A DNA stretch of 64,000 nucleotides from contig NC_090290.1 in NCBI RefSeq assembly GCF_037392515.1, positions 36,357,253-36,421,252 of the forward strand. Direction: 5' to 3'. Below are positions 1 through 11,899 of this stretch, one piece after another (position 1 is the stretch's first letter; each line of letters starts with the position of its first letter). The notes beneath the pieces are model-generated. The model did not search any database. It had not been told where the DNA came from and saw only the letters and a list, made by a program, of their open reading frames with translations. The translations under genes and the position numbers were made by a program. This DNA is from Haliotis asinina (taxonomy: Eukaryota > Mollusca > Gastropoda > Lepetellida > Haliotidae).

Positions 1-356
1 GTCACTATAACGTTTATGTGAATGATATAAGCAATGCTTCAATATGACACAGTTGCCTTTTTTATCGATATCATGCACATATTTAGGCTCAAATCCTTTT
101 GATGGCCCTTTGAGGGCTTTTGAGTAAACCTGATCATTCTAATTTAGTAAATACTATTTTCCTGTTATGAATCATGATGGTGTTTACCTTACGGAATGTT
201 GTTCTTCTAATGCTCCCGGTGAGTCTTTTATACCACACGATTACATTAATTATTTCAATTGTACCATTGTGTAACTGGAATCTTCTACGCACTCACAGGC
301 CGATCTCGATAATTGTAATTGCAATTGTAATAGTACGGTAACTGTGCTTCTTCAGA
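1..356. other. Unrecognised AT-rich DNA
   Basis: No repeat family, splice-flanked open frame or RNA gene could be recognised here. Confidence 0.5.
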
Positions 357-577
357 GTGAGTGAGTGGGTTTAGTTTAAGGCCGCACTCAGCAATATTCC
401 AGCTATGTGGCGGCGGTTTGTTAATAATCGAGCCTGGACCAGACAATCCAGTGATTAACAACATGAACATCGATCTGCACACTTGGAAACCGCTGACATC
501 TGTCAACCATGTCAGTGAACCTGACCACCCAATCCCGTTAGTTGCCTCTTATGACAAGCCGCCTTTTATGGCGTACT
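357..577 (-). mobile_element. SINE-A copy (~265 bp family)
   Basis: Reads in reverse from the GTGAGTGAGT tail through the GCACTCAGCAATATTCCAGC block and GGACCAGACAATCCAGTGAT to CCCGTTAGTTGCCTCTTATG. It lacks the usual head. Short open frames here are by-products of the repeat. Confidence 0.85.
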
Positions 578-816
578 CGTTCAGAACGATCAGCAGGAAG
601 ACGCATGCCCACATCCGTATGGTCAGTAGCTGTAGCCTCAAAAGGGGTTAAAGTATCATAAATACAGGATACGTAAGTCCCATAAGTTTAAAAATAGAAC
701 TTATAAGCTTACTGTAGTATCTGTTATTTTATTTTCTGTTATTTTAAGTTTCGGCTACATTTTTCTGGTTATTTGACAAGACATATATTTACTGTGTATG
801 TAAAACCTTTCTTGTC

Positions 817-871
817 ACTATATGGCTGAAATATTGCCAGGTGACCTTAGATTTTAACTTACTCACTCATC
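817..871 (+). mobile_element. SINE tail fragment (tail C variant)
   Basis: Contains ATATGGCTGAAATATTGCC followed by a TTAACTTACTCACTCAT end. It is a variant of the shared SINE tail, truncated at its 5' side. Confidence 0.6.
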
Positions 872-1040
872 ACGTGTTTATGGTGAGAGGTAACAAGAGA
901 CCGCGAGTTGTAAAAGCCATGGTGGAATGCATATGCTTGCCAGCTTATACTTTGGGATGTAATGTATGAACAGGAGAAGAAAACTGTGTAAATGTTAGCA
1001 TGAATGCGACAATATAATTTAACATTATTTTGTAACGAAA

Positions 1041-1104
1041 TGAGTGAGTGAGTGAGTGAGTGAGTGTAAAGTCACATCGGTAATATTGCAGCCATATCGT
1101 GACT
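1041..1104 (-). mobile_element. SINE tail fragment with (GAGT)n
   Basis: A run of about six GAGT units is followed by the reverse complement of the tail C variant (ATATTGCAGCCATATCGTGAC). Confidence 0.6.
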
Positions 1105-1235
1105 ATAATAACATATACTTTGATAATAGTTTTTCCGTAAAATCTGTCGACAAAGGACAGTAAAGCAACTGAGTTAAGGAAGGCAGAAAAGGCTAACATG
1201 TAAGCGTTAAAGCATTTATTAAATGCAGGATAATA

Positions 1236-1804
1236 TACTTTTCAAATAAGTAGGGTAACTGTACATTCAATGTACGATTGTCGAAATTTTGAGATATATG
1301 GGATTGAATCACTGTTGATGCAATAATAATGGATGTTTTGAGAATGCATCACCACATGGATTTCATTCAAAGCAAAGAATATTGCTGAGTGCGACGTAAA
1401 ACTAAACTCACTAAAACTCTAAGCAAAGATGTTTGTTCAGTTACCCCCCTTGTTAGGTGACTGAAGCATGGCATGATAATTTCAGGTTTACAGTTTTAAG
1501 TCTGTAGTGTGTGATTTGACCATGAAAACCATGACCCTGCATAGATGCAAGAAAGTTATCGGGAAAAATGGTCTACAATGATTTAACGACCTACCTGAAA
1601 AACGTCAAGATTCATAATGACACCCCATGCACGTGTAGGAGGCTCCTACGTTGTAAACGTGCTTCCCATGCATTGTGTTTGCATGTGGTGATAACGTGAA
1701 ATGATGCTGCATACACAAGATGAATGTCATTGTAACGTTCCTCAGTGGGTTTTCTTTCTACCAGACTTTAAAGTTCAGGTTCCCCTACTTCTTTTTAAGA
1801 GACT
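1236..1804 (+). mobile_element. Tc1/mariner-type MITE, copy 1
   Basis: Starts TACTTTTCAAATAAGTAGGG and ends with the inverted counterpart CCCCTACTTCTTTTTAAGAG, flanked by TA. The interior matches the copies at 49,509-50,000 and 54,401-54,864, including CACCCCATGCACGTGTAGG. A 5'-truncated SINE tail (about 1,379-1,412) interrupts it, with AAGCAAAG on both sides. No transposase; presumably mobilised in trans (inference from the TA target and TIRs). Confidence 0.8.
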
Positions 1805-2024
1805 ACAATATTAAAACTGGACTACAGGTTACCAATAACCGAAGGTAGATCATCATACTAGGGACTCACAATACCATTGCTGCCTGCATGGATTCTGGCT
1901 GGATTTACACCATTTCTTCAGATGTTGGTAATTTCTGTACAGTTTCGCCATATGTTAAAGGAAAACATATACTACGGTTTAGGTAATGACAGAATTTCGA
2001 AAGTGTCGTTCAGGATGCATATGA

Positions 2025-2186
2025 GTGAGTGAGTTTTTGTTTTACGCCGTTTTAGCAATATTCCAGCAATATGACGGCGGGGGACACCAGAAATGGCCTT
2101 CACACATTGTACCCATGTGGGGAATCGAACCCTTGGCTTCGGCGTGACGAGCGAACGCTTTAACCACTGGCCTACCCCATCGCCCC
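2025..2186 (-). mobile_element. tRNA-derived SINE (SINE-T), full length
   Basis: In reverse it carries an A-box-like GTAGGCCAGTGGTTAAAGCG and a B box GGGTTCGATTCCC, then the body and a shared GGAATATTGCT tail ending in CTCACTCACTCAT. It is flanked by a 14 bp target-site duplication, CAGGATGCATATGA, at 2,011-2,024 and 2,187-2,200. The perfect duplication points to a rather recent insertion. Confidence 0.92.
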
Positions 2187-2564
2187 CAGGATGCATATGA
2201 ACTGACTAGTATGTAGTGAGCGTCTTGAAGAATTGAGAGAAGGCATGATCATGCATTTTAGAGTTGATCTTCAGCAACCCTTGGTGGTCTATTAACGGTC
2301 AGACTCGCTGGCTTAGTTGACACATGCCATCATATACAAACTGCGTAGATAAATGCTTGCGATCTCAATCAATGGATTGTCTGTTACGTAGTGCCATATC
2401 TTTGTCCGTATGTTCGGAGCTGTGATCAAAGCGCATGTGTACTAACCTGATTGTCCATGTTCTGGAAGTCAATTTGAATGTAGTAGATCAAATAGAAAAA
2501 AGTAGACATAGTTGAGCGAATTATCCATTAACATTCAACATAGACAGTATCTTAATTTTGTGTT

Positions 2565-3165
2565 TAACCTTCATTATTTATTAGTTTGTTTCACATCTTT
2601 CATTGCGTTTAAAGGAGTATTTCGCGTTTAGTTGGTTAAAAGGAGAGTTCACCTTTACCTTGTTGAAACATTAGTCAAAATTTGTCTACCACCGCAAACC
2701 AAATGTAGTTTAGTTTCAACTGGTAGTTAGTTGTTGTGAACAAGATACTGGCCGTTTGTGTTGTTGTCTATGAACCTGATTTCTACACATGCATTCGCGA
2801 TTGTGATGAAATTATTTAACTAAAATTCGCTATATATACTGGTAATACCTCCTCAGTGGCAGATCAAGTTAAAGATTAAAGTTAATCGCACCAACTGAGC
2901 ACTTCCTTGAATCCTCCAAGAAATCACATAATACCATATAAATGCATCTCACTTTAATACAAATGTAATTAGCCTCACTAATTTTAAGTTTATCCTACAT
3001 TATTTATTAGTGTATTTCACATCTCTCATTACGTTTAAAAGTGCATTTCGCGTTTAGTTGGTTAAAAGTGTATTTAACGTTTAGTTGGTTAAAAGTAGAG
3101 TTCACGTTTACCTGATTGAAAAGTAAGTTCCAAATTGCAAACCAAATGTAGTTTAGTTTCACATA
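2565..3165. repeat. Spaced direct repeat (~170 bp, two copies)
   Basis: The block at about 2,565-2,725 recurs at about 2,995-3,165. Both contain TATTTATTAGT, a TTCGCGTTTAGTTGGTTAAA stretch and ACCAAATGTAGTTTAGTTTC. The second copy doubles the CGTTTAGTTGGTTAAAAGT module. A minus-strand open frame over the second copy is low complexity and not treated as a gene. Confidence 0.7.
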
Positions 3166-3289
3166 AAGTGTGATAGTGGACAGAGTATCATGATATATTT
3201 TATGTCTGTATGTTTTAGGTGTATATTTTGTGTATTTTGCCACAAATTTCACTCTCTTTTGAAGCATTGAACCGTCACTTAATTTTTCT

Positions 3290-4270
3290 TCGTGTCATGG
3301 CTCAAACTGATGTAAAGATAATTAGCAGGAGTCCTATACTATTCAAAGTGTCTAGTTAAGACTCAGTCTATTGTTTCTAGGACCAGTAAATTTCCTAATC
3401 ACCACTGTACAGATATCCAGATTGTTGGGTGGGGGTGGAGGGGTGGGGGTTCCGTGTTCTATATAAAAATTCACAGATGCGTGACAATCTTTTAAACAAT
3501 AGGGGATTACCTCATTGTCTGTTTCGGCCTACATATAGAAAACTACCCCCTTTAACTTCATCTCGATTTTTTATTTCAGCAATTCAACATTTTTGCTTTA
3601 TTTCCTCCTAAGACCAAATGCAGGAAATGAGAAAATGCTATCTGAAGACATATCTTCCCTTGAATTTGGAATGAACTTAATGTTAACTTGTACGTGTGCC
3701 ATTTTGCAATGACGGAATCATGTCTACATTCTTCATATGCAATCGCAAAGACAGAGAAATAATCATTTGAATAAGCTCCACTCTGTTTCGCTATTATAAT
3801 TCGAGTTCACTCAAATTTGTTACTAGAAACCGAATTTGCTTACAAAAATGTGCCATGTAATTAATGAGTTCCAGCTCAGTCTGTCAAACACTCCTGTCCC
3901 CCAAATGAGATTATGGGTGACATGTACAAAAGAGTAAAGAGACTATAGTCGCCAGATTAGCTGACCCTTACTGTTAATCCGTTATCATCACATCAGCTGG
4001 ACGGCAAAGTGGAGTAGGAAGGTAGGATGAGTGTGTGGGTGTGAATGTGTGGGTGTGAGTTTGGTGCATGCATGAATATACTTTTGTGTGCAAGATTTGT
4101 GATGTAAGTGCAATATATATTTTTATTATTTTAATTGTTTTAGTGTGGGATATAGTTATATGTGTTTCACAGGCCAAATGGCCGGATGGTATGTAATACG
4201 TTTAGCCATGTCATTATGCACCGAATATTAGGATGTGAGACAATAATCAAAAGTTCTTGTTCTTGTTCTT
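3290..4270. other. Intergenic DNA without recognised genes
   Basis: AT-rich DNA with a GT-rich stretch at about 4,028-4,065 (GTGTGTGGGTGTGAATGTG). Nothing else was recognised. Confidence 0.5.
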
Positions 4271-4274
4271 GTCA

Positions 4275-4515
4275 GATTGAGATAGAAATGCAGCAGAGAG
4301 CGTTCGGGTGATCCTGGCACAGTCAGGCTGGTAAAGCTCATCATCAGCTCAGGGCCCTCCCCCTTCTACACGCAGCCCAAACAGAGAATTGGACTGCTCC
4401 CAGGAAACACTGCCCAGTCGAACCCACCAAGAAGTTTCCGGAGAATATGAAGACTTCCCAACACTGCAGCCTTCTGCATTACCCAGATTGTCAGAAGGGC
4501 TGTGCTGTCGGTGTA
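4275..4515 (-). repeat. Dispersed coding-like repeat, copy 1
   Basis: About 230 bp resemble 26,855-27,100, sharing CTCATCATCAGCTCAGGG and TCGAACCCACCAAGAA. In reverse translation both carry a MMSxTSLT-like stretch and an ARITR-like stretch. This suggests a decayed protein-coding portion of an unidentified mobile element. The family is not identified. Confidence 0.55.
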
Positions 4516-5224
4516 TTCGTAACAATTTCATTATGTTATCAATATCACTTAAAAGCACCAGTTGTCACAATTCACATTGCACATACCGGGTACTACATTA
4601 CTTAAAGCTAATTTAACCATTGATATACTCTATCTAAGTAGTACAACACATCAATGTCGCCATGTGCAAGTCAGATCGTTAATTTTCTGCTCGTCCAAAT
4701 ATCATCTAGGAAATGATTGGGTGTATCTTTCCATCTTCATTGATTTTCCAACTCAACCCTCCACGTCATAATAAGATGAAGAGATTTTCAAATCATGTAT
4801 GGCACAGTTAAACTTATTACTAACCTTACAAGTGTCACGCAAAACACTGGCTCTGTGTTAGATATTAGTATATTAATCAATAACTTTGGCGTAGACATGG
4901 AATGTACCATCACCGTAGATAACTTCGTCAGATAGGTTCTGTTGAGCTAAACGGGGTAAATTAACAGTAAATTCAAATCGTATTTCACAACATAGTTCAG
5001 AATTTTAAAGCACCCAGTGACTTAATCCCTTATGAAAACACCAACACAACATGAAGGAGATTATCCACACTGTAATAACAAAATTCTACATTACTTCTAC
5101 ATCCCCACAACTGTGTAAACAAACTGCAATTGACGCCACTTACCATTGTGTCACGGTCACGAGAGCTATAAAAAGTGTGTAAAACAAATCGTAATTAAGG
5201 TGCCGTAATTATCCCGTCACGGTC

Positions 5225-5470
5225 ACGTGATTACCCCTCGTTACGGCTTGTCCAATCAGAAAGTATTAGCAAAAGTACGTAATCTATGTCGAAAAAACAA
5301 ACTCGTAATTAAAGACCGATCATAGGTATGGGCCAATCGCAAAGCATTTCAACACTGAAAAGTGATGTTTCGGCTATAAAAAGAGGTCTGTGACACTTGA
5401 CCTCACAACTGAGAATTAAACATCGCCTTGTCTGATCACTGAATTAAGGAATTCTGCATTGTATTTTAAG
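5225..5470 (+). promoter_or_regulatory. Core promoter and candidate first exon
   Basis: An E-box CACGTG near 5,225, a CCAATCAG near 5,250 and a CCAATCGC near 5,333 precede a TATA box (CTATAAAAAG, TATAAA at 5,375-5,380). The expected start is 25-30 bp further, at about 5,403-5,406 (CTCACAACT). A possible non-coding exon then ends at 5,470 with a strong donor, AAG|GTAAGT. The next + strand gene is the DUF1647 gene, whose first recognised exon begins with an acceptor at 13,663, so this may be its promoter and 5' UTR exon. That link is inference. A second TATA-like CTATAAAAAGTG lies near 5,165. Confidence 0.55.
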
Positions 5471-6002
5471 GTAAGTTTGTCGATACAGCTCTATGAATCA
5501 TGTCAGATAATATCATGACTGAAATGTATCACTGAATTGAATTATTGAATAGAAAATGGGAATATCGTGTGTATTGTTTATTTGCATGAACATTGTCATG
5601 TATAATATCTTAATCATTATTGAATATGTAAGTAAATTACATGTGTCATGAGGTTTTTGCCTATGTTGACCTCATCTATGGACACATCATTGTTATGCTG
5701 ATGCATAACAGTGCAAATATGATAACTGTATATTTTATACAACGACGGCTGAGGCATGATTGATATATGTGTTAAAATGATTAGCATGAATGATTCCCGA
5801 TTATATTTATTAATTAATGTTAGGTAGAAACAAGAAATAGAACTGTTATACATACAGGCTTTGAGATGCTAATTCCCTACCAATATGAGTACATTACATT
5901 ATCGTTTGAATATCTTTTATGGATATGTATTTCTGTGTAAGACCTCACAATAAATATTAAAACATCCCAATAACTGGTCATTTAATCAAGGAATTATAAC
6001 GT

Positions 6003-6768
6003 GCCGGGTAGCATAATGTAATAACGTGTAGTATATGTGGCTTGATAAACGTATTATCCCATTACGAACTGGGTAACATAATGTAATAATGTGTAGTATA
6101 TGTGGCTTGATAAACGTGTTATCCTATTACGAACCGGGTAACATAATGTAATAATGTGTAATATATGTGGCTTGATAAACGTGTTATCCTATTACGAACC
6201 GGGTAACATAATGTAATAACGTGTAGTATATGTGGCTTGATAAACGTATTATCCTATTACGAACCGGGTAACATAATGTAATAATGTGTAGTATATGTGG
6301 CTTGATAAACGTGCTATCCTATTACGAACCGGGTAACATAATGTAATAACGTGTAGTATATGTGGCTTGATAAACGTGTTATCCTATTACGAACCGGTTA
6401 ACATAATGTAATAACGTGTAGTATATGTGGCTTGATAAACGTGTTATCCTATTACGAACCGGGTAACATAATGTAATAACGAGTAGTATATGTGGCTTGA
6501 AAAACGTGTTATCCTATTACGAACCGGGTAACATAATGTAATAATGTGTAGTATATGTGGCTTGATAAACGTGTTATCCTATTACGAACCGGGTAACATA
6601 ATGTAATAACGTGTAGTATATGTGGCTTGATAAACGTGTTATCCTATTACGAACCGGGTAACATAATGTAATAACGAGTAGTATATGTGACTTGAAAAAC
6701 GTGTTATCCCATTAAGCACCCGGTAATATAACGTAATAACAGTAGTAAATGTGGCCTGATAAACCGTC
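6003..6768. repeat. 65 bp satellite array, ~11.7 copies
   Basis: Tandem units of 65 bp containing GTAGTATATGTGGCTTGATA and TATCCTATTACGAACCGGG. The GG of GGCTTG recurs at 6,039, 6,104 and onwards in 65 bp steps. Units are very similar in the middle and decay at the right edge. Two units with a GAGTAG...GAAAAACG variant lie 195 bp (three units) apart, near 6,480 and 6,674. There are no unique spacers, so it is not a CRISPR array. Confidence 0.95.
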
Positions 6769-6803
6769 CATTTTACAAGCATAGTAGCATCAATTCCAAA
6801 ATA

Positions 6804-7009
6804 CATGCTTGTCGTAAGAGGCGACTAACGGGATCGGGTGGTCAGGCTCGCTGACTTCGTTGACACATCTCATCGGTTCCCAATTGCGCAGATCGACGCT
6901 AATGCTGTTGATCTCGGGATTGTATGGTCCAGACTCGATTATTTACAGACCACCTCCATATAGCTGGAATATTACTGAGCGTGGCGTAAAACCAAACTCA
7001 CTCACTCAT
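6804..7009 (+). mobile_element. SINE-A copy
   Basis: Runs from CATGCTTGTCGTAAGAGGCG to the ATATAGCTGGAATATTACTG tail and CTCACTCACTCAT. The head before the TTGTCGTAAGAGG block is missing. Confidence 0.88.
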
Positions 7010-7025
7010 TGTAAAGAAGATATGG

Positions 7026-7274
7026 GTGACGGGTTCCAACGTACTAAACTGTACCTGTGAAGGTCGACAAGTCAAGCATGCAGTGACTGAACTTAGAAGG
7101 AAGGGCAATGATGCACGACAGCTAGTTAGGGAGTTCACACAAAAGCTTCTCACAGCAGATGAGAAACGAATGGGGTTCTTGTCAAAGAACTACACCTCCT
7201 ACACGTTCATTCAGAACGGCATGGAGTTAAAAACTTTCGCTAAAAATACAGCCTTTACTGTCTTCTGTCGGTAG
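7026..7274 (+). pseudogene. Possible coding relic of unknown origin
   Basis: An 82-codon open frame directly after a SINE-A copy has unusually protein-like composition (GRQVKHAVTELRRKGNDARQ, then LVREFTQKLLTADEKRMGFL). A LARKL-type helix with a following acidic turn faintly recalls BEN-domain ends, but this is not enough to name it. No splice sites or partner exons were found. It may be a piece of a mobile element or of a decayed gene. Confidence 0.25.
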
Positions 7275-9048
7275 TTCTCAGTCGGTTAAAATATAGCTTT
7301 TACTTTCCTAAAGTGAAGGAATTTTAAACGATTAAAAAATCATGGAACAAAGCCAGAAGTTGTGTGATCTGTACAGTGGACTTTACAGACGACGCCTTTC
7401 CATGATTTTGCGGTACATATGTACCAATTTATTTGAAAGCCTTTCTGATTGGACATTGATGTCCATGGAGTGAAAACGCATTATTTGATATAAATACAAC
7501 TCACGTTGTGCAGATTAACAACAGTACCACAATGAAATGGAACCTTTGGTACCGTTTGTTCTCGTGACATTCAAAATGACTGACCGAATGTATGTGTCGG
7601 TCGATGTTATTGGGTATGATACTTTAAAAACCCTTGTGTTCTTTCACTTACTAACAGATATCCATGTTATTGATCAAATAACAACAACACTACTATCTGT
7701 ACTAATGTCACTTTCCCGTCTCTTTCAAAATGAACACACTGAATAGAAATCTACTCTAGTCTTAAATTGGATTTTGTATTCATTTGTATCCACCCCTTTC
7801 GTCCCAGTGGTCACTTGCACCCACACAACCGGTTTGTGATGACCTAGGACTCTGTGTCAGTCAACAAGATTGGCTTTTATCGTCTGATAACTCAGAGGCG
7901 TTTGTTGTTGAAATCTAGATTTGAAACCAGTCGTGCTGTGCCTTGCGGGCTTGGATTTTTGTCAGATTGAATTCTATCATGTAAGTACACATTTAATCGT
8001 TTTCTTTGGGGGCATTTCAGTTACGACCAGTTGAATTTGTGTCTCTTGACTTGCACAATCTGCTTGCACGTGTACTTACATGTTATAACTTGAAAACCAC
8101 CCCTATGTTGACAATCAATCAACCATTATTTTATTTAGCCAAACCACCACTAGTTTAACAGCAACAGTACAAATAAAGTTATTTTTTATGATAAATTCTT
8201 TGAATCATGTGGTAACAGTGAATATATTAGTGTGTACATATTTTTATTGATAGCTCTTAGAAATCCTGAAATAATCTTAACAAGTGGATAATCATTTGAA
8301 GGAAACAATAGTTTAATCTTCCGAGATTCCGAGGCCACTAACTATATAATACTGTGGGGTTATATTGGGGTCTTATGTTGTTAAAAAAACATTCAAACAG
8401 ATAATGGCATTCGTCGGCTATCACTGGTGAACTGCAACGATTGCATTTTCTTTTGATTCTTGGTGTATTTTTCATCAGTTAGTCTTAACTGGTAAATTAT
8501 GACACCGTGTAATTGCAACTCATATGCGCATATGGGCTAAGTATGCATGTCTTGTTTATTAGTTTATTACAGTGTCACATGTTACATAGTACAAAACATT
8601 TGGAGCACATATACAATACAAACACCAGACAGACAAGACATACTTTTCGGTCCAACTTCTAATATACACAAGCCACGGAAAGTGTGTCCTTTTCAAACAC
8701 GCATTCTATCGTACTGCCCAAATCAGTCACATTCACCAACGCATTACAATGGTCAAATCTCTCAGAATAAGACATGTAGGCATGATTAAAGATCTTCTCT
8801 TTTGTTAAGTTATTATTGGTTGAGTCCACATTAGCGGTGAGATCGATAAACATTGGTGAGTGCCGTACAATTTAACATCACTTTGGTGATGATCTATTTT
8901 GACCAACTATTGCAATGTTACTTCTCTCCTTGAATTGTCGAATTTGAGTCAATATCCAAATGGATGTATAGTTTATTTGAAATTTAAACAAGCTGAAGTT
9001 GCTTCAGTGCCTATTTAATAACTGACAACTGACAAGAAACCAGATCAA
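7275..9048. other. Intergenic DNA without recognised genes
   Basis: Only short open frames without family resemblance, splice context or repeat matches inside this window. Nothing supported. Confidence 0.5.
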
Positions 9049-9136
9049 ATGAACAATGAAGCTGCAAGTCTCCAACCAATCTATAAAAATGCAAAACAAG
9101 ATAGATATTTAATAACAATAAAGTCTAAAATTATGA

Positions 9137-9137
<1 letters not shown>

Positions 9138-9207
<70 letters not shown>
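9138..9207. repeat. Compound microsatellite (CA)n(TA)n
   Basis: About 17 CA units are followed by about 17 TA units. Confidence 0.95.
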
Positions 9208-9211
<4 letters not shown>

Positions 9212-9669
9212 GTTGCAGCCCTACAAATCACGTTGAGCTTTCTACATATCAGGTGAAGGCAGTTAGTTTGTGTGAGACATTCATTCAAGAGGTTTGTTTA
9301 ATTAATCCAAGCTGTTTCCACCTGCTAGAGATATTGCAAAAGAGAGAGAGAAAATGTTTGTTATAGTGTCACTTGCTTTCGCAATCAATTACAGAACCAT
9401 ACATTACATACATACATTAAAACAAAAAAGCCCCACCCATACAATTCACAACATACTGCACACACTCTTCGCACCTTCCACACACATAAACACCACATGA
9501 ACAGACACACAAAACACATGGATATGTTCAAAATGCCATATGAAAAGTGAGGTTCTTCGTCTCACCATAAGATGCACCTTGGAAGCGAGTAGAAGGTGAC
9601 ATTGAGGATATTGCATTAAAAATTATATTTTTCTTTGGATGTTTTCTGCATAAAAGTATAATTGTTCAG

Positions 9670-9880
9670 TCCCAGTGTATGACCGTCATACATGACATCT
9701 GAGTAGAGCGGGCACGAGATTGTGACGTGAGCTTCATCCTCGATATACAGGGGGCAGAGTGGACAACCCTGTCGTGCAGTGGGATAGGCGGCTTAGCGAA
9801 TCTGCCAGTCTCGGTGCACAGAGGGAGACTGCAGGCTCTCAGTCGTATGAAGGACTTGCGATGGTGTCTTGACATCGCAT
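9670..9880 (-). pseudogene. LINE 3' coding fragment
   Basis: In reverse, one frame reads LRACSLPLCTETGRFAKPP and a neighbouring frame reads CPLC, then IEDEAHVTISCPLYSDV. This CxxC...EDExH...CPLY pattern is typical of the C-terminal cysteine/histidine region of CR1/L2-like non-LTR retrotransposon polyproteins. The two parts lie in different frames, so a frameshift separates them. The flanks at 9,880-10,370 show nothing further. Confidence 0.5.
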
Positions 9881-10372
9881 TGGTTACATAGGGTTCAGGG
9901 CATAAATCATTCTTAACCAGTCCATAGGTCCTGTTCCCTTTGTTGTATTACCTTTATCATTCAGCAAAAGCAGGAGAGGCGTGCTCAGTGGTGTTAATTT
10001 TGTGTTATACACAAGATGCCAAACTGCATTCCTCCGTAGCAGTGGAGGTTATCAGTGCCCAGGTTAAATACAACGTGACGTCGCAGAAATGTTCGAGTTA
10101 ATCGAGCAGGGGATTTCATGCAGTGACATAAAAAGTGTGAAGAGAGCTTGCGAATCTGAATATAAATATGTCCAGATTGTCATCAGTTTTACTGAACACC
10201 AAATCCAGAGTTTGAAAATATCCTATAATTTATATATCATGTACATGTACACCGATTTTAAGATTTGCCACATCACAATCTCAGAAAACGTTTGTATCCT
10301 TTTGGAGACGAATTTCACCGTCGTTATAGTTGTGAAGCTTTTGTGAACTACCCCTTTATAACACAGATAATG

Positions 10373-10880
10373 TACTCTTCAAAAAAGTAGGGGAACTTCA
10401 GTATTTTTATTTACGTTTAAAAAATATTTAGGAGATTTGTCGGAGTCAATCAATGTTGATATGATAATATTGAATGTTTTGAGAGTGCATCACCATTTTC
10501 ACTTCCTTACAACCATAGCTTTTTGGTATGTAGTCGCTTTTGAAAAATTATTCGTGTATGACATGTAATTTGCATGTGTACGATTTTCATTTTAAAACAA
10601 ACGACTAGAAACAAACACTAACAAATGTGTGATGCCAGATGAGTGTCAAAATTTATGTTCTAAGTGATGTCACGATTTTTTTGAAAAATCGCCACAATCA
10701 AGGATGGGACCCCATGCACGTGCATGGGGTTACTGCGTTGTGCACGTGCATATCATGCGTTGTCTTTAGGGGTGGTAATAGAGGGAATTGATGGTGCTTT
10801 ATTCAGATGTCTGTACTTGAAACGTTTACACTTCCAATCCAAATTGAAAGTTCAGAATCCCCAACTTTATAAAGAGTATA
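10373..10880 (+). mobile_element. Tc1/mariner-type MITE, copy 2
   Basis: Starts TACTCTTCAAAAAAGTAGGG and ends AACTTTATAAAGAGTA. The interior has ATGCACGTGCATGGGG, a variant of the family's CATGCACGTG block. It is more diverged than copies 1, 5 and 6. Frames inside it are not genes. Confidence 0.75.
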
Positions 10881-10944
10881 CGTGGGTTGATATGAAATTC
10901 AATGTTATAAATACTAATGTTGGTATTGACGTCACAGAGTAGCA

Positions 10945-11850
10945 ATCGAAATCACCTGACCTCACTCCTATCGAACCCGTGTCTTGAGAAGAGCTGGGCG
11001 GCATGTTGGTGCAACAATGTCTCAGGTTACCTCATGCAGTGTTCCCAGGTGTTAGACAGTGAATGTGACAACCTTGCCTTATTGTACTAAATGCGAGAGA
11101 GGCTATTGAACAAGACGACTGGTCCCTGTGAAATCCAACTCTGGCCCCTATGGTGCTATTGTTGAGGGAGAAACCAGGGAGGATTGTGAGGGAAAGCACA
11201 TCTTAATGCCTAATCCTATTTTAGTGTACGCTCATTACGTGGTGTTCTGTATTTTGGTTGCACATGTTTGTAGAGATTAAAATTACTGGACCGATTTAAT
11301 CAATGGGGATTAAAAATAACGTCTGTAGTGGAAATGCAAGTATGCCAACACTTGCTGATAAAACAAAGTTTATCACATTTTATTTATTGCATACAGCACA
11401 CAAATATGAGGCGTTGGAAAATATGGTGAAATGTCACTTTTTCCTAATTTTGCATGTAACATCATGAATACACAATATCGCACGTCAAAATGAATTATCT
11501 GACAACTATGATAAAATTTTAAATCAGCAAACTGACAAAAAGTCACACCAGGAAACATCTCTATATGCACTGTGCATTATACATGAATACATAGAACTGT
11601 ATAGTTTGTTTACATTCAGAATCCCACTAAATGAGAAATGGAATTACTATAAACAACAGATGAGGAGGCACCAGTGAGTGAATGTTTCTCAAGGTAAAGT
11701 CCCAAGTCAAAGTCAAGTCCCAAGTCCTAGCTGCCGATATTTCCGTCGTTTTGGTCTCATGGACCCACTGACCTCCAGCTTGTGAATCGTCACTTCAATG
11801 TAGCACTGTTCTTATTCCACGATGTTTATGAATTTAAACATGCTGTTTTA
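10945..11850. other. Unrecognised DNA
   Basis: A stretch near 10,945-11,200 (ATCGAACCC, GAAGAGCTGGG) may be a decayed Tc1-like transposase end, but it is too weak to annotate. The rest shows nothing. Confidence 0.3.
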
Positions 11851-11851
11851 T

Positions 11852-11899
11852 ACACGCACGCACGCACGCACGCACGCGCGCACACACACACACACACAC
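11852..11899. repeat. Compound microsatellite (ACGC)n(CA)n
   Basis: About six ACGC units pass into about nine CA units. Confidence 0.9.

Noticed and set aside
6003-6768. CRISPR-like array
   Set aside because: The 65 bp units follow each other without unique spacers and the genome is animal; it is a satellite.
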